From: Planctomycetaceae bacterium
Lineage (GTDB): Bacteria; Planctomycetota; Phycisphaerae; UBA1845; UTPLA1
NCBI GenBank assembly: GCA_006969385.1
Contig: CP030884.1
Span: forward strand, 1,426,001-1,490,000
Direction of reading: 5' to 3'
Length of the DNA stretch: 64,000 bases
Both the position numbers and the translations under genes were made by a program. A model generated the notes under the pieces. That model was not told where the DNA came from. It searched no databases and saw nothing but the letters and a program-made list of their open reading frames with translations. How positions within the stretch are numbered: position 1 is the first letter of the stretch; each line of letters begins with the position of its first letter. Shown here in pieces: positions 7,595 through 17,028 of this stretch.

Positions 7595-9892
7595 GTGCTA
7601 AAGACCGCAGCATTCGCTATGCTGCACCGCATGGCTACCTTTAACCGTGCAGAAGTCGTTGATAAGAACTTCCTCAAGCTGATCGACCGGTGGGATGAGC
7701 CGCCAGTCGCGCCGCGCGATGTGAGCGAGACGGTCACGCCGACGACGAGCATGACGGGCGAAGAACTCGTCGCGCTTTTCGAGTCGCAGATCGTTTCGCG
7801 GCACCTGGATCTGATCGCGCGGGCGCTGCGTGTGCACAACGCATCGTTCTATACGATCGGCAGTTCGGGCCATGAGGGCAACGCGCTGGTGGGGCGGCTG
7901 ACGCGCGCCAGCGACCCGGCGATGTTGCACTATCGCAGCGGCGCGTTCATGGCCGAGCGCACCAAGCAGCCACCTGCGAGCGATTTTATTTACGAGACGA
8001 TTCTGTCGCTCGCCGCCAGCGCCGACGACCCGGTATCCGGCGGTCGCCACAAAGTGTGGGGTAGCCGCGCACATTGGGTGATGCCGCAGACGAGCACGAT
8101 CGCGAGCCACTTGCCCAAGGCCGTCGGCGCGGCGATCGCGCTGGGGCGTGTGCGGCGCACCGGCGTTCAGATGGACGTGCCGCCCGATGGCATCGTCGTG
8201 TGCACGTTCGGCGATGCCTCGCTCAACCATAGCACGGCCGTCGGCGCGTTAAACGCGGCGCGTTGGTCGGCGTTTCAGAAGATACCGACGCCGATCTTGT
8301 TTGTGTGCGAAGACAACGGTACCGGCATCTCGGTACGCACGCCGCCGGCATGGGTCGATACGATCAAGCGGCACGATCCGGAGAAGCGTTACTTCGATGC
8401 CGATGGTCTCGATATCGTCGAAGGGTACGACCGCGTGAAGGCGGCGATTGCGTGTTGTCGCAAGTCGCGCATGCCGGTCTTTTTGCATCTGCGCGTGGTG
8501 CGCTTGCTGGGTCATGCCGGGACGGATTTGGAAGCGGCCTATCGCACCATGTCGGATATCACCGAGACCGAAGCGCGCGATCCACTGCTACAAACGGCGC
8601 GGCGCGTGATTCGACACGGATTTATGACGCTTACGCAGGTGCGCGAACTGTATGAAGGCGTGCGCAAGCGCGTGCAAGCGGCGGCTGAGAAAGCGATCAA
8701 ACGACCGCGCCTGGCAAGCGCGGCGCAGGTTGTTAAAGCGCTGGCGCCGTTCGATGAAGACGTTGTGAACACCGAGGCGCGGCGAACGGTCGATGCGGAA
8801 TTGCGTGTGACGGCGTTCGGTGGTGAAGACAAACTGCCCGAGGCGCAGGGCAAGCGCACGCTGTCGGTCAATTTGAATAGCGCCTTATACGATTTGATGG
8901 TGAAACATCCGGAGACGTTCGTCTTTGGCGAAGACGTGGCCCAAAAGGGCGGCGTGTATTACGTGACGGCGGGATTGCATCGACAATTCAAATCGACGCG
9001 TGTCTTTAATACGCTGCTCGACGAGCAAACGATTCTCGGTATGGCCCAAGGCATTGGGCTGGTCGGTGGGTTGCCGCTGCCTGAGATTCAATATCTGGCG
9101 TACTTTCATAACGCCTGCGATCAATTGCGCGGCGAGGCGTGTTCGACGCAGTTCTTTTCGAACGATCAATTCCGTAATCCGATGGTGGTGCGTATCGCAT
9201 CGCTCGGCTATCAAAAGGGGTTCGGCGGCCACTTCCATAACGACAATAGCATCACGGCGCTGCGCGATATACCGGGTCTGGTCGTCGCATGCCCGTCGCG
9301 CGGAGATGATGCCGCGATGATGTTGCGCACCTGCGTGGCAATGGCGAAAGCCTGCGGCCGCGTGGTGGCATTTCTCGAACCAATCGCGCTGTATAAGACA
9401 AAGGACCTGCACGAAGAGGGCGACGAGGCGTGGTCGTTCGAGTATCCGCATCCGAAGCAAACGATACCGTTCGGTATGGGCCGCGTGTATTTCGAAGGCG
9501 CAACGGATTTGGCGATCATTACTTACGGAAACGGCGTGCCGATGGCGTTGCGGGCGGCGAAAACGCTGCGCGAAGAACATGGCATTCACGCGCGTATCGT
9601 TGACTTGCGCTGGTTAAGCCCGTTGAACGAATCGTTTATCGCGACGCAGGCGTCGTCGTGCGATGCGGTATTGGTGTTAGACGAAGGTCGTCGCAGCGGC
9701 GGTGTGGGCGAGGCGATCATCACGGCGATGGTCGAGCGTTGCGAACGCATGCCGCGCGTGAAACGCGTGACGGGCGTGGACACTTATATACCGTTGGGCC
9801 CGGCGGCGAACTTAGTGTTACCGCAAGAGGCGGATGTGATAGAAGCGGCGACGGCGTTGTGCGGGCGAAAGCGAGTGGCGGCGATGACGTAG
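7595..9892 (+). CDS. 2-oxoacid dehydrogenase E1, fused alpha and beta subunits (branched-chain type)
   Basis: Thiamin-diphosphate enzyme of up to 765 residues with E1-alpha (about 30-380) joined to E1-beta (about 415-755) in one chain. The alpha half has the TPP motif G-D-A-S-L-N-H ending E-D-N-G-T-G-I-S about 30 residues on, and an A-H-W-V-M-P loop. The beta half has F-G-E-D-V-A-Q-K-G-G-V, L-D-E-Q-T-I-L-G-M-A-Q-G, and V-D-L-R-W-L-S-P-L. The family decarboxylates branched-chain 2-oxoacids and passes the acyl group to lipoyl E2. The GTG at 7595 is the longest start; ATGs at 7619 and 7631 are alternatives and none has a clear ribosome-binding site. E2 and E3 genes are not nearby, so the partner complex is encoded elsewhere. 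Confidence 0.88.
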   Translation: MLKTAAFAMLHRMATFNRAEVVDKNFLKLIDRWDEPPVAPRDVSETVTPTTSMTGEELVALFESQIVSRHLDLIARALRVHNASFYTIGSSGHEGNALVGRLTRASDPAMLHYRSGAFMAERTKQPPASDFIYETILSLAASADDPVSGGRHKVWGSRAHWVMPQTSTIASHLPKAVGAAIALGRVRRTGVQMDVPPDGIVVCTFGDASLNHSTAVGALNAARWSAFQKIPTPILFVCEDNGTGISVRTPPAWVDTIKRHDPEKRYFDADGLDIVEGYDRVKAAIACCRKSRMPVFLHLRVVRLLGHAGTDLEAAYRTMSDITETEARDPLLQTARRVIRHGFMTLTQVRELYEGVRKRVQAAAEKAIKRPRLASAAQVVKALAPFDEDVVNTEARRTVDAELRVTAFGGEDKLPEAQGKRTLSVNLNSALYDLMVKHPETFVFGEDVAQKGGVYYVTAGLHRQFKSTRVFNTLLDEQTILGMAQGIGLVGGLPLPEIQYLAYFHNACDQLRGEACSTQFFSNDQFRNPMVVRIASLGYQKGFGGHFHNDNSITALRDIPGLVVACPSRGDDAAMMLRTCVAMAKACGRVVAFLEPIALYKTKDLHEEGDEAWSFEYPHPKQTIPFGMGRVYFEGATDLAIITYGNGVPMALRAAKTLREEHGIHARIVDLRWLSPLNESFIATQASSCDAVLVLDEGRRSGGVGEAIITAMVERCERMPRVKRVTGVDTYIPLGPAANLVLPQEADVIEAATALCGRKRVAAMT

Positions 9893-10149
9893 CTTGTATC
9901 GCTTCTTTGATCCTTCGCTGCGAGGAAGGTGTGCCTTATCTAGGTTTTCGATGATCCAATATTTAGATTGCGCCGATGATCGAGAAATGGTTCTTTGAAA
10001 GGCGGTCGGAGTTGTTATGGGTCTATATTATCGGTAACGACTGGCCTTTAATCTTCTTTGCTGGCTCAGTTATTCGGTGATTATTAAGATTGACACCTTT
10101 ACAGCGACGCCAGAAATTGTGATATCGATCCGGTAAGGAGGGGCTTACT

Positions 10150-11253
10150 ATGACAAGAGCAGGTTTAAGGGCGGCAGTCTTTTTCTTGTTGCTAGCAAAT
10201 CCGCGTTTGATGGCAACGATTCCTCCTTTTTCATTCGAGGATATTCCAACATTTGGTGGAGCTATTTCCGTCGCTCAAGGAATAAATGACGCGGGTCAGG
10301 TGGTCGGATTTGCTCGTCATGCGGCAGTTTCAACCACTGGGTTTATCTATCAAGATGGACAATTAACAAATCTAGGTGGCCTAGGTTCAAACCCTCCCTT
10401 TGGTTCCACAGATAGTGATGCCCGTGCCATAAACTCGAGTGGCCAAGTTGTGGGTATTTCTGAACCAACAACGTCGAGCCCTTCTCATGCGTTTCTTTAT
10501 CAGAATGGAAGCATGCAGGACCTTGGTACCAATGGAGAAAATCGAAGTATCGCGGAGGACATCAATGAAGACGGCGCGATTGCGGGCTGGACGCTTTCAG
10601 GGCGTCAATCGGCATTTGTGTGGGAAGGCGGTAACTTTCGCGAGCTTCAATCCATTGCAGGAAACAATCAATTTTCCATTGCGCGAGCAATAAATGACAA
10701 AGGGACTGTCGCCGGTTACAGCGATGCGGCCGCCCCCGATTTCCTTTTAGATAGAAAGGCGACATTATGGCGCGGGGATGAGATAATCGACCTTGGAAAA
10801 TTAAGTACATCCCATTCAGGTAGTTTTGCGTTCGACGTGAATGAGAATGATATTGTCGTCGGACGGTCGGGATTCGAACCATTCGTATGGACCGAGAGCA
10901 ACGGCATGGTTGGCCTTCCGCTACTTGGAGGCGACCGAGGAGATGCGGTGGCGATTAACAATGGCGGCCTGATTGTTGGCTACGCTTCGTTAGCAGATGG
11001 CACCTCAGTTGCGACGCTTTGGCGCGATGGCGTGGCCTACAACCTAAATAACTTCGCGGCCGTGTTGCCTGGATGGCGGCTTTCAAGTGCGGCGGACATC
11101 AATGAAGCAGGGCAGATTGTCGGAACTGCAATAAGTCCGGACGGCAATGCGCGCGGATTCCTACTAACTCCGATACCGGAGCCAAGTATGCTTTCGTTCA
11201 CTTTGATACTGATATTCCCGGTCTTGCATCGGGGTAGACGAAGAACCGAGTAA
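10150..11253 (+). CDS. HAF-repeat extracellular protein with PEP-CTERM tail
   Basis: 367 residues. A signal peptide (residues 1-23) precedes six or so repeats of the HAF type, each with a core like D-I-N-E-A-G-Q-I-V-G or A-I-N-S-S-G-Q-V-V-G followed by a segment such as A-F-L-Y-Q-N-G. These probably form a beta-propeller. The C-terminus is a PEP-CTERM-like signal: I-P-E-P-S-M, a hydrophobic run, then R-G-R-R-R. The start is supported by AAGGAGG ending nine bases before the ATG. Base composition is more AT-rich than the dehydrogenase upstream. It is probably exported and surface-associated; ligand and role are unknown. Confidence 0.85.
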   Translation: MTRAGLRAAVFFLLLANPRLMATIPPFSFEDIPTFGGAISVAQGINDAGQVVGFARHAAVSTTGFIYQDGQLTNLGGLGSNPPFGSTDSDARAINSSGQVVGISEPTTSSPSHAFLYQNGSMQDLGTNGENRSIAEDINEDGAIAGWTLSGRQSAFVWEGGNFRELQSIAGNNQFSIARAINDKGTVAGYSDAAAPDFLLDRKATLWRGDEIIDLGKLSTSHSGSFAFDVNENDIVVGRSGFEPFVWTESNGMVGLPLLGGDRGDAVAINNGGLIVGYASLADGTSVATLWRDGVAYNLNNFAAVLPGWRLSSAADINEAGQIVGTAISPDGNARGFLLTPIPEPSMLSFTLILIFPVLHRGRRRTE

Positions 11254-11345
11254 ATGGTTGGGGGTTATCAGCCCCACACCGTCAATAAGAATGTGATCGT
11301 CTGGCTGTGTAACGTGCATGAGTGTTAAGAAATCGGGCGAAGTCA

Positions 11346-12542
11346 TCACCGTCGCAAGAAATGATCCATCAATTCGTGCCCGCGCTGTACTTGAAAGTCG
11401 CTGGCGGCGGCGTCGCGTTCGTTGAACGTTGCGTCGACGATTCCTGCGGGAATGTCGGCACCGGCCATGGTGAAGGGTGGCGGCGTGCTGGTGTGGGTGC
11501 GATGGTTGACGGGCGTGGGGTGATCGGGCGCGACGAGGATGCGCCACTTATCGAAACTTTGAAGATGATCGAGTAGCGGGCCGACGATATGTTCGTCAAT
11601 TTGTTCGATGGCTTTGATCTTCTCGACGGCGTTGCCCATGTGGCCCGCTTCGTCCGGCGCTTCGATATGAACCGTGATGAGGTCGTACTCGTTGAGCGCT
11701 TCGATGGCGTAACGACCCTTAGCGGCGTAGTCGGTATCGATGAAGCCGGTCGCGCCGGGTACATCGATGACGGGCCAACCGATAAGGCGACCCAGCCCGC
11801 GAATCAAATCGACGGCGGCGATAACAGCACCGCTCGGCCCGTAGCGCGGTCGAAAGCGTTGCAAAATCGGCACCATTCCCTGGCCCCACAGCCATATGTC
11901 GGTGGCCGGTAACTTACCGAAGGCGCTGCGCGCATTATTCACCGGGTGTTCGCGCAACATGTCGCGCGCGCGGGTCATCATCTCTTGCAGCGGCGGCGCG
12001 CCTTTGCCTTTGGGCTGATATTCGTCGATGCGCTCGCCGGGGATGTCGTGCGGGGCGATGCACGCGGCGTCGAGGCTGGCGGCATCCTGCGTGACCATCA
12101 AGTTGCGATACTGTACGCCCGCATGAAACACGACCCCCATGTCACCGAGCAATTCATTCAACGACGCCACGATCTCGACGGCTTCTTCCGTACTGATATG
12201 TTCGGCGGTGAAGTCGTGCATCTTGCCGTCTTGCACGTTGACGAGGTTGCAACGAAAGACGATATCGTCGCCGCCGAGGTCGAGCTTCTGCGCGACGGCT
12301 TCGATCGGCGCGCGACCGGTATAATGCTTGGTGACGTCGTAACCGAGCAGCGACATGGTGGCGACGTCGCTACCGGGCGAGAAGCCTTTGGGCACCGTTC
12401 GTACGGCACCAAGCCGACCCATTTTGACAATTGTGTTTATGTTCGGGATGCGCGCGGCTTCGAGCGGGGTTTGACCGTCGAGGGAGGGAACCGGCTCGTC
12501 GGCTGCTCCGTCCGGCAGAATGATGGCGTATTTGTATTGCAC
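11346..12542 (-). CDS. apgM: 2,3-bisphosphoglycerate-independent phosphoglycerate mutase, ApgM (archaeal) type
   Basis: Interconverts 3- and 2-phosphoglycerate in glycolysis and gluconeogenesis. About 400 residues, as expected for the ApgM subfamily of the alkaline-phosphatase superfamily rather than the 510-residue GpmI type. Visible motifs: I-I-L-P-D-G-A-A-D-E (first metal-binding Asp), G-S-D-V-A-T-M-S-L-L-G-Y-D (catalytic Ser), Y-T-G-R-A-P-I-E-A, H-I-E-A-P-D-E-A-G-H, and A-P-D-H-P-T-P near the C-terminus. The longest frame begins with a GTG at 12554; the GTG at 12542 is preferred because it has a GGGGG stretch just upstream and begins directly before the conserved Y-K-Y-A-I-I-L-P-D. Last of a minus-strand series with selB and selA, with 92 bases to the preceding gene. 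Confidence 0.9.
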   Translation of the reverse strand: MQYKYAIILPDGAADEPVPSLDGQTPLEAARIPNINTIVKMGRLGAVRTVPKGFSPGSDVATMSLLGYDVTKHYTGRAPIEAVAQKLDLGGDDIVFRCNLVNVQDGKMHDFTAEHISTEEAVEIVASLNELLGDMGVVFHAGVQYRNLMVTQDAASLDAACIAPHDIPGERIDEYQPKGKGAPPLQEMMTRARDMLREHPVNNARSAFGKLPATDIWLWGQGMVPILQRFRPRYGPSGAVIAAVDLIRGLGRLIGWPVIDVPGATGFIDTDYAAKGRYAIEALNEYDLITVHIEAPDEAGHMGNAVEKIKAIEQIDEHIVGPLLDHLQSFDKWRILVAPDHPTPVNHRTHTSTPPPFTMAGADIPAGIVDATFNERDAAASDFQVQRGHELMDHFLRR

Positions 12543-12634
12543 GAATGCCCCCACGGCAACGAATACAGTGTACGTGTTGATCGCGTTACAAACCGTTTAT
12601 GTTAATCGTCGAAGGGTAGGAGTTAAAGCGAACG

Positions 12635-13078
12635 TTAGCGCGCGGGCAATCGATGGGCCGCCGCGCCGCATTCAGTGCAGACGTCGACCGTCGTGCCGCG
12701 CAGATCGTAACCGCAGGCATGGCAGTGGCCGGGCGGCGTGTCACCGGCGCGCATGAGAAATTCGAGGCCGATGCAAAAGCCGATAACCGGCCAGAGGATC
12801 ATAAACAAAATGCCGATGACGCCGATGACCGCAAACGGCATCTTGAGCACGATCGACGCCACAAATAAACCGGGCGTGCCGGCAAGAAGCAACACGAAAC
12901 CGATACCGCCGAATTGATAATAGTCGCGAACCGCCGCGCGGTGTCTCTGCAGAAAATCGCTTTGCGCATCGAGCGAGTAGGCCGTGGCATTCCGCAGGCC
13001 CAACGCGAACGCACCGAGCGGCAACGCGATGCACGCGGCGTAACAGAAAAACGGGATGGCCAGCAGCAACGGATACAT
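12635..13078 (-). CDS. Small membrane protein with C-terminal zinc ribbon (isolated seventh copy)
   Basis: 147 residues with three hydrophobic stretches (about 3-28, 57-78 and 81-108), then a ribbon with Cys119, Cys122, Cys134 and Cys137: C-H-A-C-G-Y-D-L-R-G-T-T-V-D-V-C-T-E-C-G. The second knuckle reads C-T-E-C rather than C-P-E-C. It shares the ribbon with the array at 3196-7473 but not the R-I-A-T loop or the four-segment layout. It lies between selA and the phosphoglycerate mutase on the same strand, 120 bases downstream of selA. Role unknown. Confidence 0.75.
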   Translation of the reverse strand: MYPLLLAIPFFCYAACIALPLGAFALGLRNATAYSLDAQSDFLQRHRAAVRDYYQFGGIGFVLLLAGTPGLFVASIVLKMPFAVIGVIGILFMILWPVIGFCIGLEFLMRAGDTPPGHCHACGYDLRGTTVDVCTECGAAAHRLPAR

Positions 13079-13198
13079 CGTCTCAATCTTTGTCGGCGAC
13101 TTCGATGACCGACTTACACCATAGTTTTATCCGGACCGCATGCCCAAAGGCAAATCGAACCGGACCCTTGCCGCCTTGCCGGTGGTGTCAATGCCGTA

Positions 13199-14608
13199 TT
13201 ACCGCAAATTCATGATGGCTTGTTTCAATGGTTCAACGTCTTCGGGGCGGATGGTACGAAAATTGAATGCGAGGGCGTCGTCCTGAATACGGCACAGGAC
13301 AGCCGGGTTCTGCGTCCGCAGCCGCTTTGCAAACTCATCGACGCTGCCGGCGGGGCGCCATGTGACGACGATCGTCGGTAACGGTTGCGCCGGCAGCGAC
13401 CCGCCACCTGCGTAAGATGATTGATGATCGATGGCGTCGATAAGATCGTTCGGGAATTGCTCCTTTAGAAAATTGGTAAACGATTCGGCACGTGGGCGCA
13501 GCGCGGCGGGGGATTCGTTGAGGCGCGCGTGCGTGGGGATATCCGTCGCGCGACGATCGGCGTCAAGATAGATCTCAAGCGTGGCTTCCAGCGCTGCCAA
13601 CGTAAGTTTGCAAACGCGCAGCGCGCGGGCCATCGGGTGCATTCGCAAATCTTCGATGATGTCGCGCTTGCCAAGCAATATGCCCGCTTGCGGCCCGCCA
13701 AGTAGCTTATCACCACTGAACGCAACGACGTCCGCACCGGCACGCAGGCTCGATTCGACGGTAGGCTCGTCTTGTTTCGTCCAAAGCGCGTCGTCGAACA
13801 ATGCGCCGCTACCGAGATCGTCGAACGATATTAAATGATGATGATGAGCCAGCGCCGTCAGTTCATCGATACCGGGCGATTCGGCAAAACCGACGATGCG
13901 ATAGTTGCTCGTGTGCACCCGCATGATGAGTGCTGTCGTTTCGCCAATTGCCCGTTCGTAATCGGCCAAGCGTGTTTTGTTGGTCGTGCCGACTTCGCGC
14001 AGGCGCGCGCCGCCGGCTTCCATCACATCGGGCAGGCGATACGAACCGCCGATTTCGATGAGTTGACCGCGCGAGACGATTACTTCCCGATCGCGCGCCA
14101 GCGCCGCCAAAACCAGCATGGTGGCCGCGGCATTGTTGTTCACGATCAGCGCGTCTTCGGCACCCGTCAGCTTGCGTAACAACAACTCGGCATAGTCACC
14201 GCGACGACCGCGCAGACCGTTATCTAAATTCAACTCGACATTGCAGTAGTTCGCCGCGGCGTCGCGCACGCGATCGGCAACACCAGATGCCAGCACGCTG
14301 CGACCGAGGCCGGTGTGCAGCACGATGCCGGTGGCGTTGATCACGGGGCGGATGGCTTTGAGTGATTCGGAGAACAAATATCCATACGCGGCAGACAGGT
14401 AATACCCGATCGGGTCCTCTACCGTTTTCGAGCGACCCTTAGCAATTGCACTGCGCCTATCTTCAACGGCGCGACGACACGCATCCGTGATTCGCGTTTT
14501 CGAGTATGAATGAAACCGTTCATCGCGCTGGGCGGCGTCGAGCAATGCAGTGATAGAAGGCAGTTGTGCGTAATCGGGTTGGTCGTGTGCGGTCGGCATG
14601 GTCACCAT
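13199..14608 (-). CDS. selA: L-seryl-tRNA(Sec) selenium transferase SelA
   Basis: PLP enzyme that converts seryl-tRNA(Sec) to selenocysteinyl-tRNA(Sec) using selenophosphate. 469 residues, normal for bacterial SelA. Clear motifs: I-N-A-T-G-I-V-L-H-T-G-L-G-R-S at 90-104, the Asn-rich V-N-N-N-A-A-A near 157, E-V-G-T-T-N-K-T at 205-212, and Lys301 in A-F-S-G-D-K-L-L-G-G-P-Q-A-G as the PLP-binding lysine. The start could also be Met4 at 14599. It lies 39 bases downstream of selB on the same strand, so the two are probably cotranscribed. selC and selD were not found in the window. Confidence 0.95.
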   Translation of the reverse strand: MVTMPTAHDQPDYAQLPSITALLDAAQRDERFHSYSKTRITDACRRAVEDRRSAIAKGRSKTVEDPIGYYLSAAYGYLFSESLKAIRPVINATGIVLHTGLGRSVLASGVADRVRDAAANYCNVELNLDNGLRGRRGDYAELLLRKLTGAEDALIVNNNAAATMLVLAALARDREVIVSRGQLIEIGGSYRLPDVMEAGGARLREVGTTNKTRLADYERAIGETTALIMRVHTSNYRIVGFAESPGIDELTALAHHHHLISFDDLGSGALFDDALWTKQDEPTVESSLRAGADVVAFSGDKLLGGPQAGILLGKRDIIEDLRMHPMARALRVCKLTLAALEATLEIYLDADRRATDIPTHARLNESPAALRPRAESFTNFLKEQFPNDLIDAIDHQSSYAGGGSLPAQPLPTIVVTWRPAGSVDEFAKRLRTQNPAVLCRIQDDALAFNFRTIRPEDVEPLKQAIMNLR

Positions 14609-14647
14609 TATATCGCGCGGCGATGCGCGGCGTTCAATGTTTGTTCG

Positions 14648-16609
14648 CTACTTACCGGTGTATTGCCGTTCGTCACCCACGCGGCGCGTCGTGCCGGCCT
14701 TGTCGAGATATTCCAATAGTGCCTGCACGATGCGGCGGCTCTTGCCGGTTGCGTCGCGCACCTGGGCGAGCGTGAACTTCTGACCGCCAACACCGAGCTT
14801 TTCGACGATGGATTTGATTCGCTCCAATGCCGCCGTTGAAATCAGTTGATCGGCGTTCAGTACCTGCAGGCGTGGGTCGATCTTTGCCAGATTGAATAGT
14901 TCTTTCAGACGCGGGCGCGAGAGGCCGGCAGTGGCGTTGAGTTTCTCCCATTTGGGCGGATCGTAGCCCGCCAACTCAATCTCGATCACGATCTTGCGCA
15001 AGGCAGCTTCATCTTCGGGTGAAAGCTGCGGACCGAAATCAGCTGTCGCGATAAACGTGCCGTTCTCTTTCAGGTCGCCGGCATTAATGAAATGCTGTAA
15101 TAACGGCTTTGCCAACTTTTTGTGCGTGCGGGCCGTCAACCAACCGATAAGTTTGTCGCGACCAAGCCCCGGTTCGCGCGGGTGCACTTCGTGGTGTCGC
15201 GCCACCCGCGTAACCGCACGATCGCGCAGTTGCTTGAGCACATCGCGATGCGTCAGCACCTCCGCAACGTGAACGAGCGTACTGTCGGCGATTAACTCGT
15301 CGCGTAACGTGGCAACGGTTGCTTCATCGATACCGACGCGTGCGCTTAGTTGGCGATCGTTAAGCGACTGAAAGCCCGCAGCGCGATAGGCATCTGCCAA
15401 GCGCACGCGCGCGTCATGCGACGCAGCGGCTTCTATCTGTGCGAGCACCTCGGGCCGCATCGGTTGCAAGCGTGTCGAGACCGGTCGAATGATCGTCGCA
15501 CCGCCGAGCGTCTGTTCGGCTGTCTCATCGCGCACAATGATTCTTTGATCAAACGATGCCGCGATGGGTTCGTACAAACGCAATTGGGCAAAGCCGGTGG
15601 CACCCGGTTCGAGTTCGGATATCCCGAGCAACACCAGCGTCGCTATGACTTCGCGCGTGCCCGTAAGTACGCGCACCTTACGATGCGATGGCAGGCGCTT
15701 CTTCAAATGGGGCAATAGGTTTAGATGAATATCGATATAACGCGACGCTGTAAGGTATCCCGGTGTGGCGAGATCCATACCGCGCTCGACGGCACTGCGA
15801 TCGACTTGGGTGAGGTTCAACGCCGCGCGAGCACCCACGCCGGCACTGTCGCAATCCTCGCCATGATTTTGAATACCGCGCACACGACACACATGGCCGA
15901 CGGGTAGCATTTCCAATTCGTCGTCCACTTGCACCGACCCCGATACGACCGAGCCGGTCACGACGGTGCCGCGCCCATGAATCGTAAAGACGCGGTCGAT
16001 GTGCATGCGAAAGAGATGGTTCGTAGCCGGGCGCGCCGCGTTCGACGCAAGTTCCGCCAAGCGGTGTTTCAGTTCGTCGATGCCGGTGCCCTTTGCCGCG
16101 GCCGTCTGCACGATTGGCCAGTCTGCCGCGGGTGATTTGCGCAGCCGCTCACGAATGTCGGCTTCAACGTCGCTAATCCGCTCGGGTGCGACAAGGTCGC
16201 ATTTGGTAATCGCGACCAACCCTCGGTTCACGCGCAGCAACGTCAAAATGTCGAAGTGCTCCTGCGTTTGCGGCATCCAGCCGTCGTCGGCGGCGATCAC
16301 GAGCATGGCGATGTCGATGCCGGCGGCACCGGCGACCATCGTGCGGACGAAACGCTCATGGCCCGGCACGTCGACGATGCCAAAGCGAAGGGGAGATTCG
16401 TCATTGCCTTCGCGCGGCAGGTCGAGGCGGGCGAAGCCGAGTTCGATCGTCATGCCGCGTTGCTTTTCCTCGGGCAGACGGTCGGGATCGATACCTGTGA
16501 GATTTTTCACAAGCGTCGATTTGCCGTGATCGATGTGGCCTGCCGTCCCGAGAATTAGGGTGGTCGGGCCGGGCTGGTGCGATGTCTCTTTAGCGACCGA
16601 CGTATTCAT
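14648..16609 (-). CDS. selB: Selenocysteine-specific elongation factor SelB
   Basis: GTPase that delivers selenocysteinyl-tRNA to in-frame UGA codons marked by a SECIS hairpin. 653 residues, slightly longer than E. coli SelB. G1 is G-H-I-D-H-G-K-S-T at 24-32, the switch region reads R-G-M-T-I-E-L-G-F-A, G3 is D-V-P-G-H-E-R-F-V and G4 is T-K-C-D. After the EF-Tu-like domains 2 and 3, the C-terminal 250 residues look like the winged-helix repeats that bind SECIS RNA. No purine-rich ribosome-binding site precedes the ATG. First gene of the selB-selA pair. Confidence 0.95.
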   Translation of the reverse strand: MNTSVAKETSHQPGPTTLILGTAGHIDHGKSTLVKNLTGIDPDRLPEEKQRGMTIELGFARLDLPREGNDESPLRFGIVDVPGHERFVRTMVAGAAGIDIAMLVIAADDGWMPQTQEHFDILTLLRVNRGLVAITKCDLVAPERISDVEADIRERLRKSPAADWPIVQTAAAKGTGIDELKHRLAELASNAARPATNHLFRMHIDRVFTIHGRGTVVTGSVVSGSVQVDDELEMLPVGHVCRVRGIQNHGEDCDSAGVGARAALNLTQVDRSAVERGMDLATPGYLTASRYIDIHLNLLPHLKKRLPSHRKVRVLTGTREVIATLVLLGISELEPGATGFAQLRLYEPIAASFDQRIIVRDETAEQTLGGATIIRPVSTRLQPMRPEVLAQIEAAASHDARVRLADAYRAAGFQSLNDRQLSARVGIDEATVATLRDELIADSTLVHVAEVLTHRDVLKQLRDRAVTRVARHHEVHPREPGLGRDKLIGWLTARTHKKLAKPLLQHFINAGDLKENGTFIATADFGPQLSPEDEAALRKIVIEIELAGYDPPKWEKLNATAGLSRPRLKELFNLAKIDPRLQVLNADQLISTAALERIKSIVEKLGVGGQKFTLAQVRDATGKSRRIVQALLEYLDKAGTTRRVGDERQYTGK

Positions 16610-16690
16610 TAAGGAAGATGATATGGCGCAGTTGGGTGATTCCCCAATCTTCGCATGCGGGGAGGGCGGGGTTCGCGAGTGCGACGATAG

Positions 16691-16780
16691 TCCCCCAGCC
16701 CCAGAGGGGCAGGGGCACCCGGCAAGGTATGCGCAATGCGCAACTGGCTTGTCCCCAAGCCCTGGAAGGGCAGTGGCACC
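16691..16780. repeat. Two family A hairpin repeats
   Basis: A good copy of repeat A at 16691-16720 (CCCCAGCCCC, a short loop, GGGGCAGGGGCACCC) and a decayed copy at 16751-16780. The two arms can pair into a GC-rich hairpin. The repeats lie between the divergent selB and TPR genes. Matching copies occur at 18764, 22522, 33370, 33504, 42571 and 49817. Confidence 0.85.
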
Positions 16781-16959
16781 GGCACACCCAATCGTGTCAT
16801 GTTTTTGCTGGTTTTAGATTCATCGAGGCGATAGAATACGGATAGGCCGTATCTAAGAGTAACCTTCGACTTTGGTCGTCGGTGGGGAAGACGATAGCAG
16901 TTGGTAGCGGCACGAAATTTTCTTTCGTCCGACAATGCCTCCTGCCCCTCAATCTTCGG

Positions 16960-16992
16960 CGAGCGGGGGACCGACAAACGGGCCCCCGCTCG
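16960..16992 (+). promoter_or_regulatory. Strong hairpin in the leader of the TPR gene
   Basis: CGAGCGGGGG at 16960-16969 pairs perfectly with CCCCCGCTCG at 16983-16992 around a 13-base loop, followed by TTCTATTTT. It ends 36 bases before the ATG at 17029. It could be an attenuator or terminator in the leader, or a stabilising 5' structure; sequence alone cannot decide. Confidence 0.5.
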
Positions 16993-17028
16993 TTCTATTT
17001 TGGCACGACGGATCGCCGGGTGTTACGG

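Noticed and set aside
10866..10882. GGGATTCGAACC, a tRNA T-arm-like sequence on the minus strand
   Set aside because: It lies inside the HAF-repeat coding frame and no acceptor or anticodon arms can be built around it.
16610..17028. Search for tRNA(Sec) next to selB
   Set aside because: The region contains family A repeats and the leader hairpin; no tRNA fold with a long variable arm is present.
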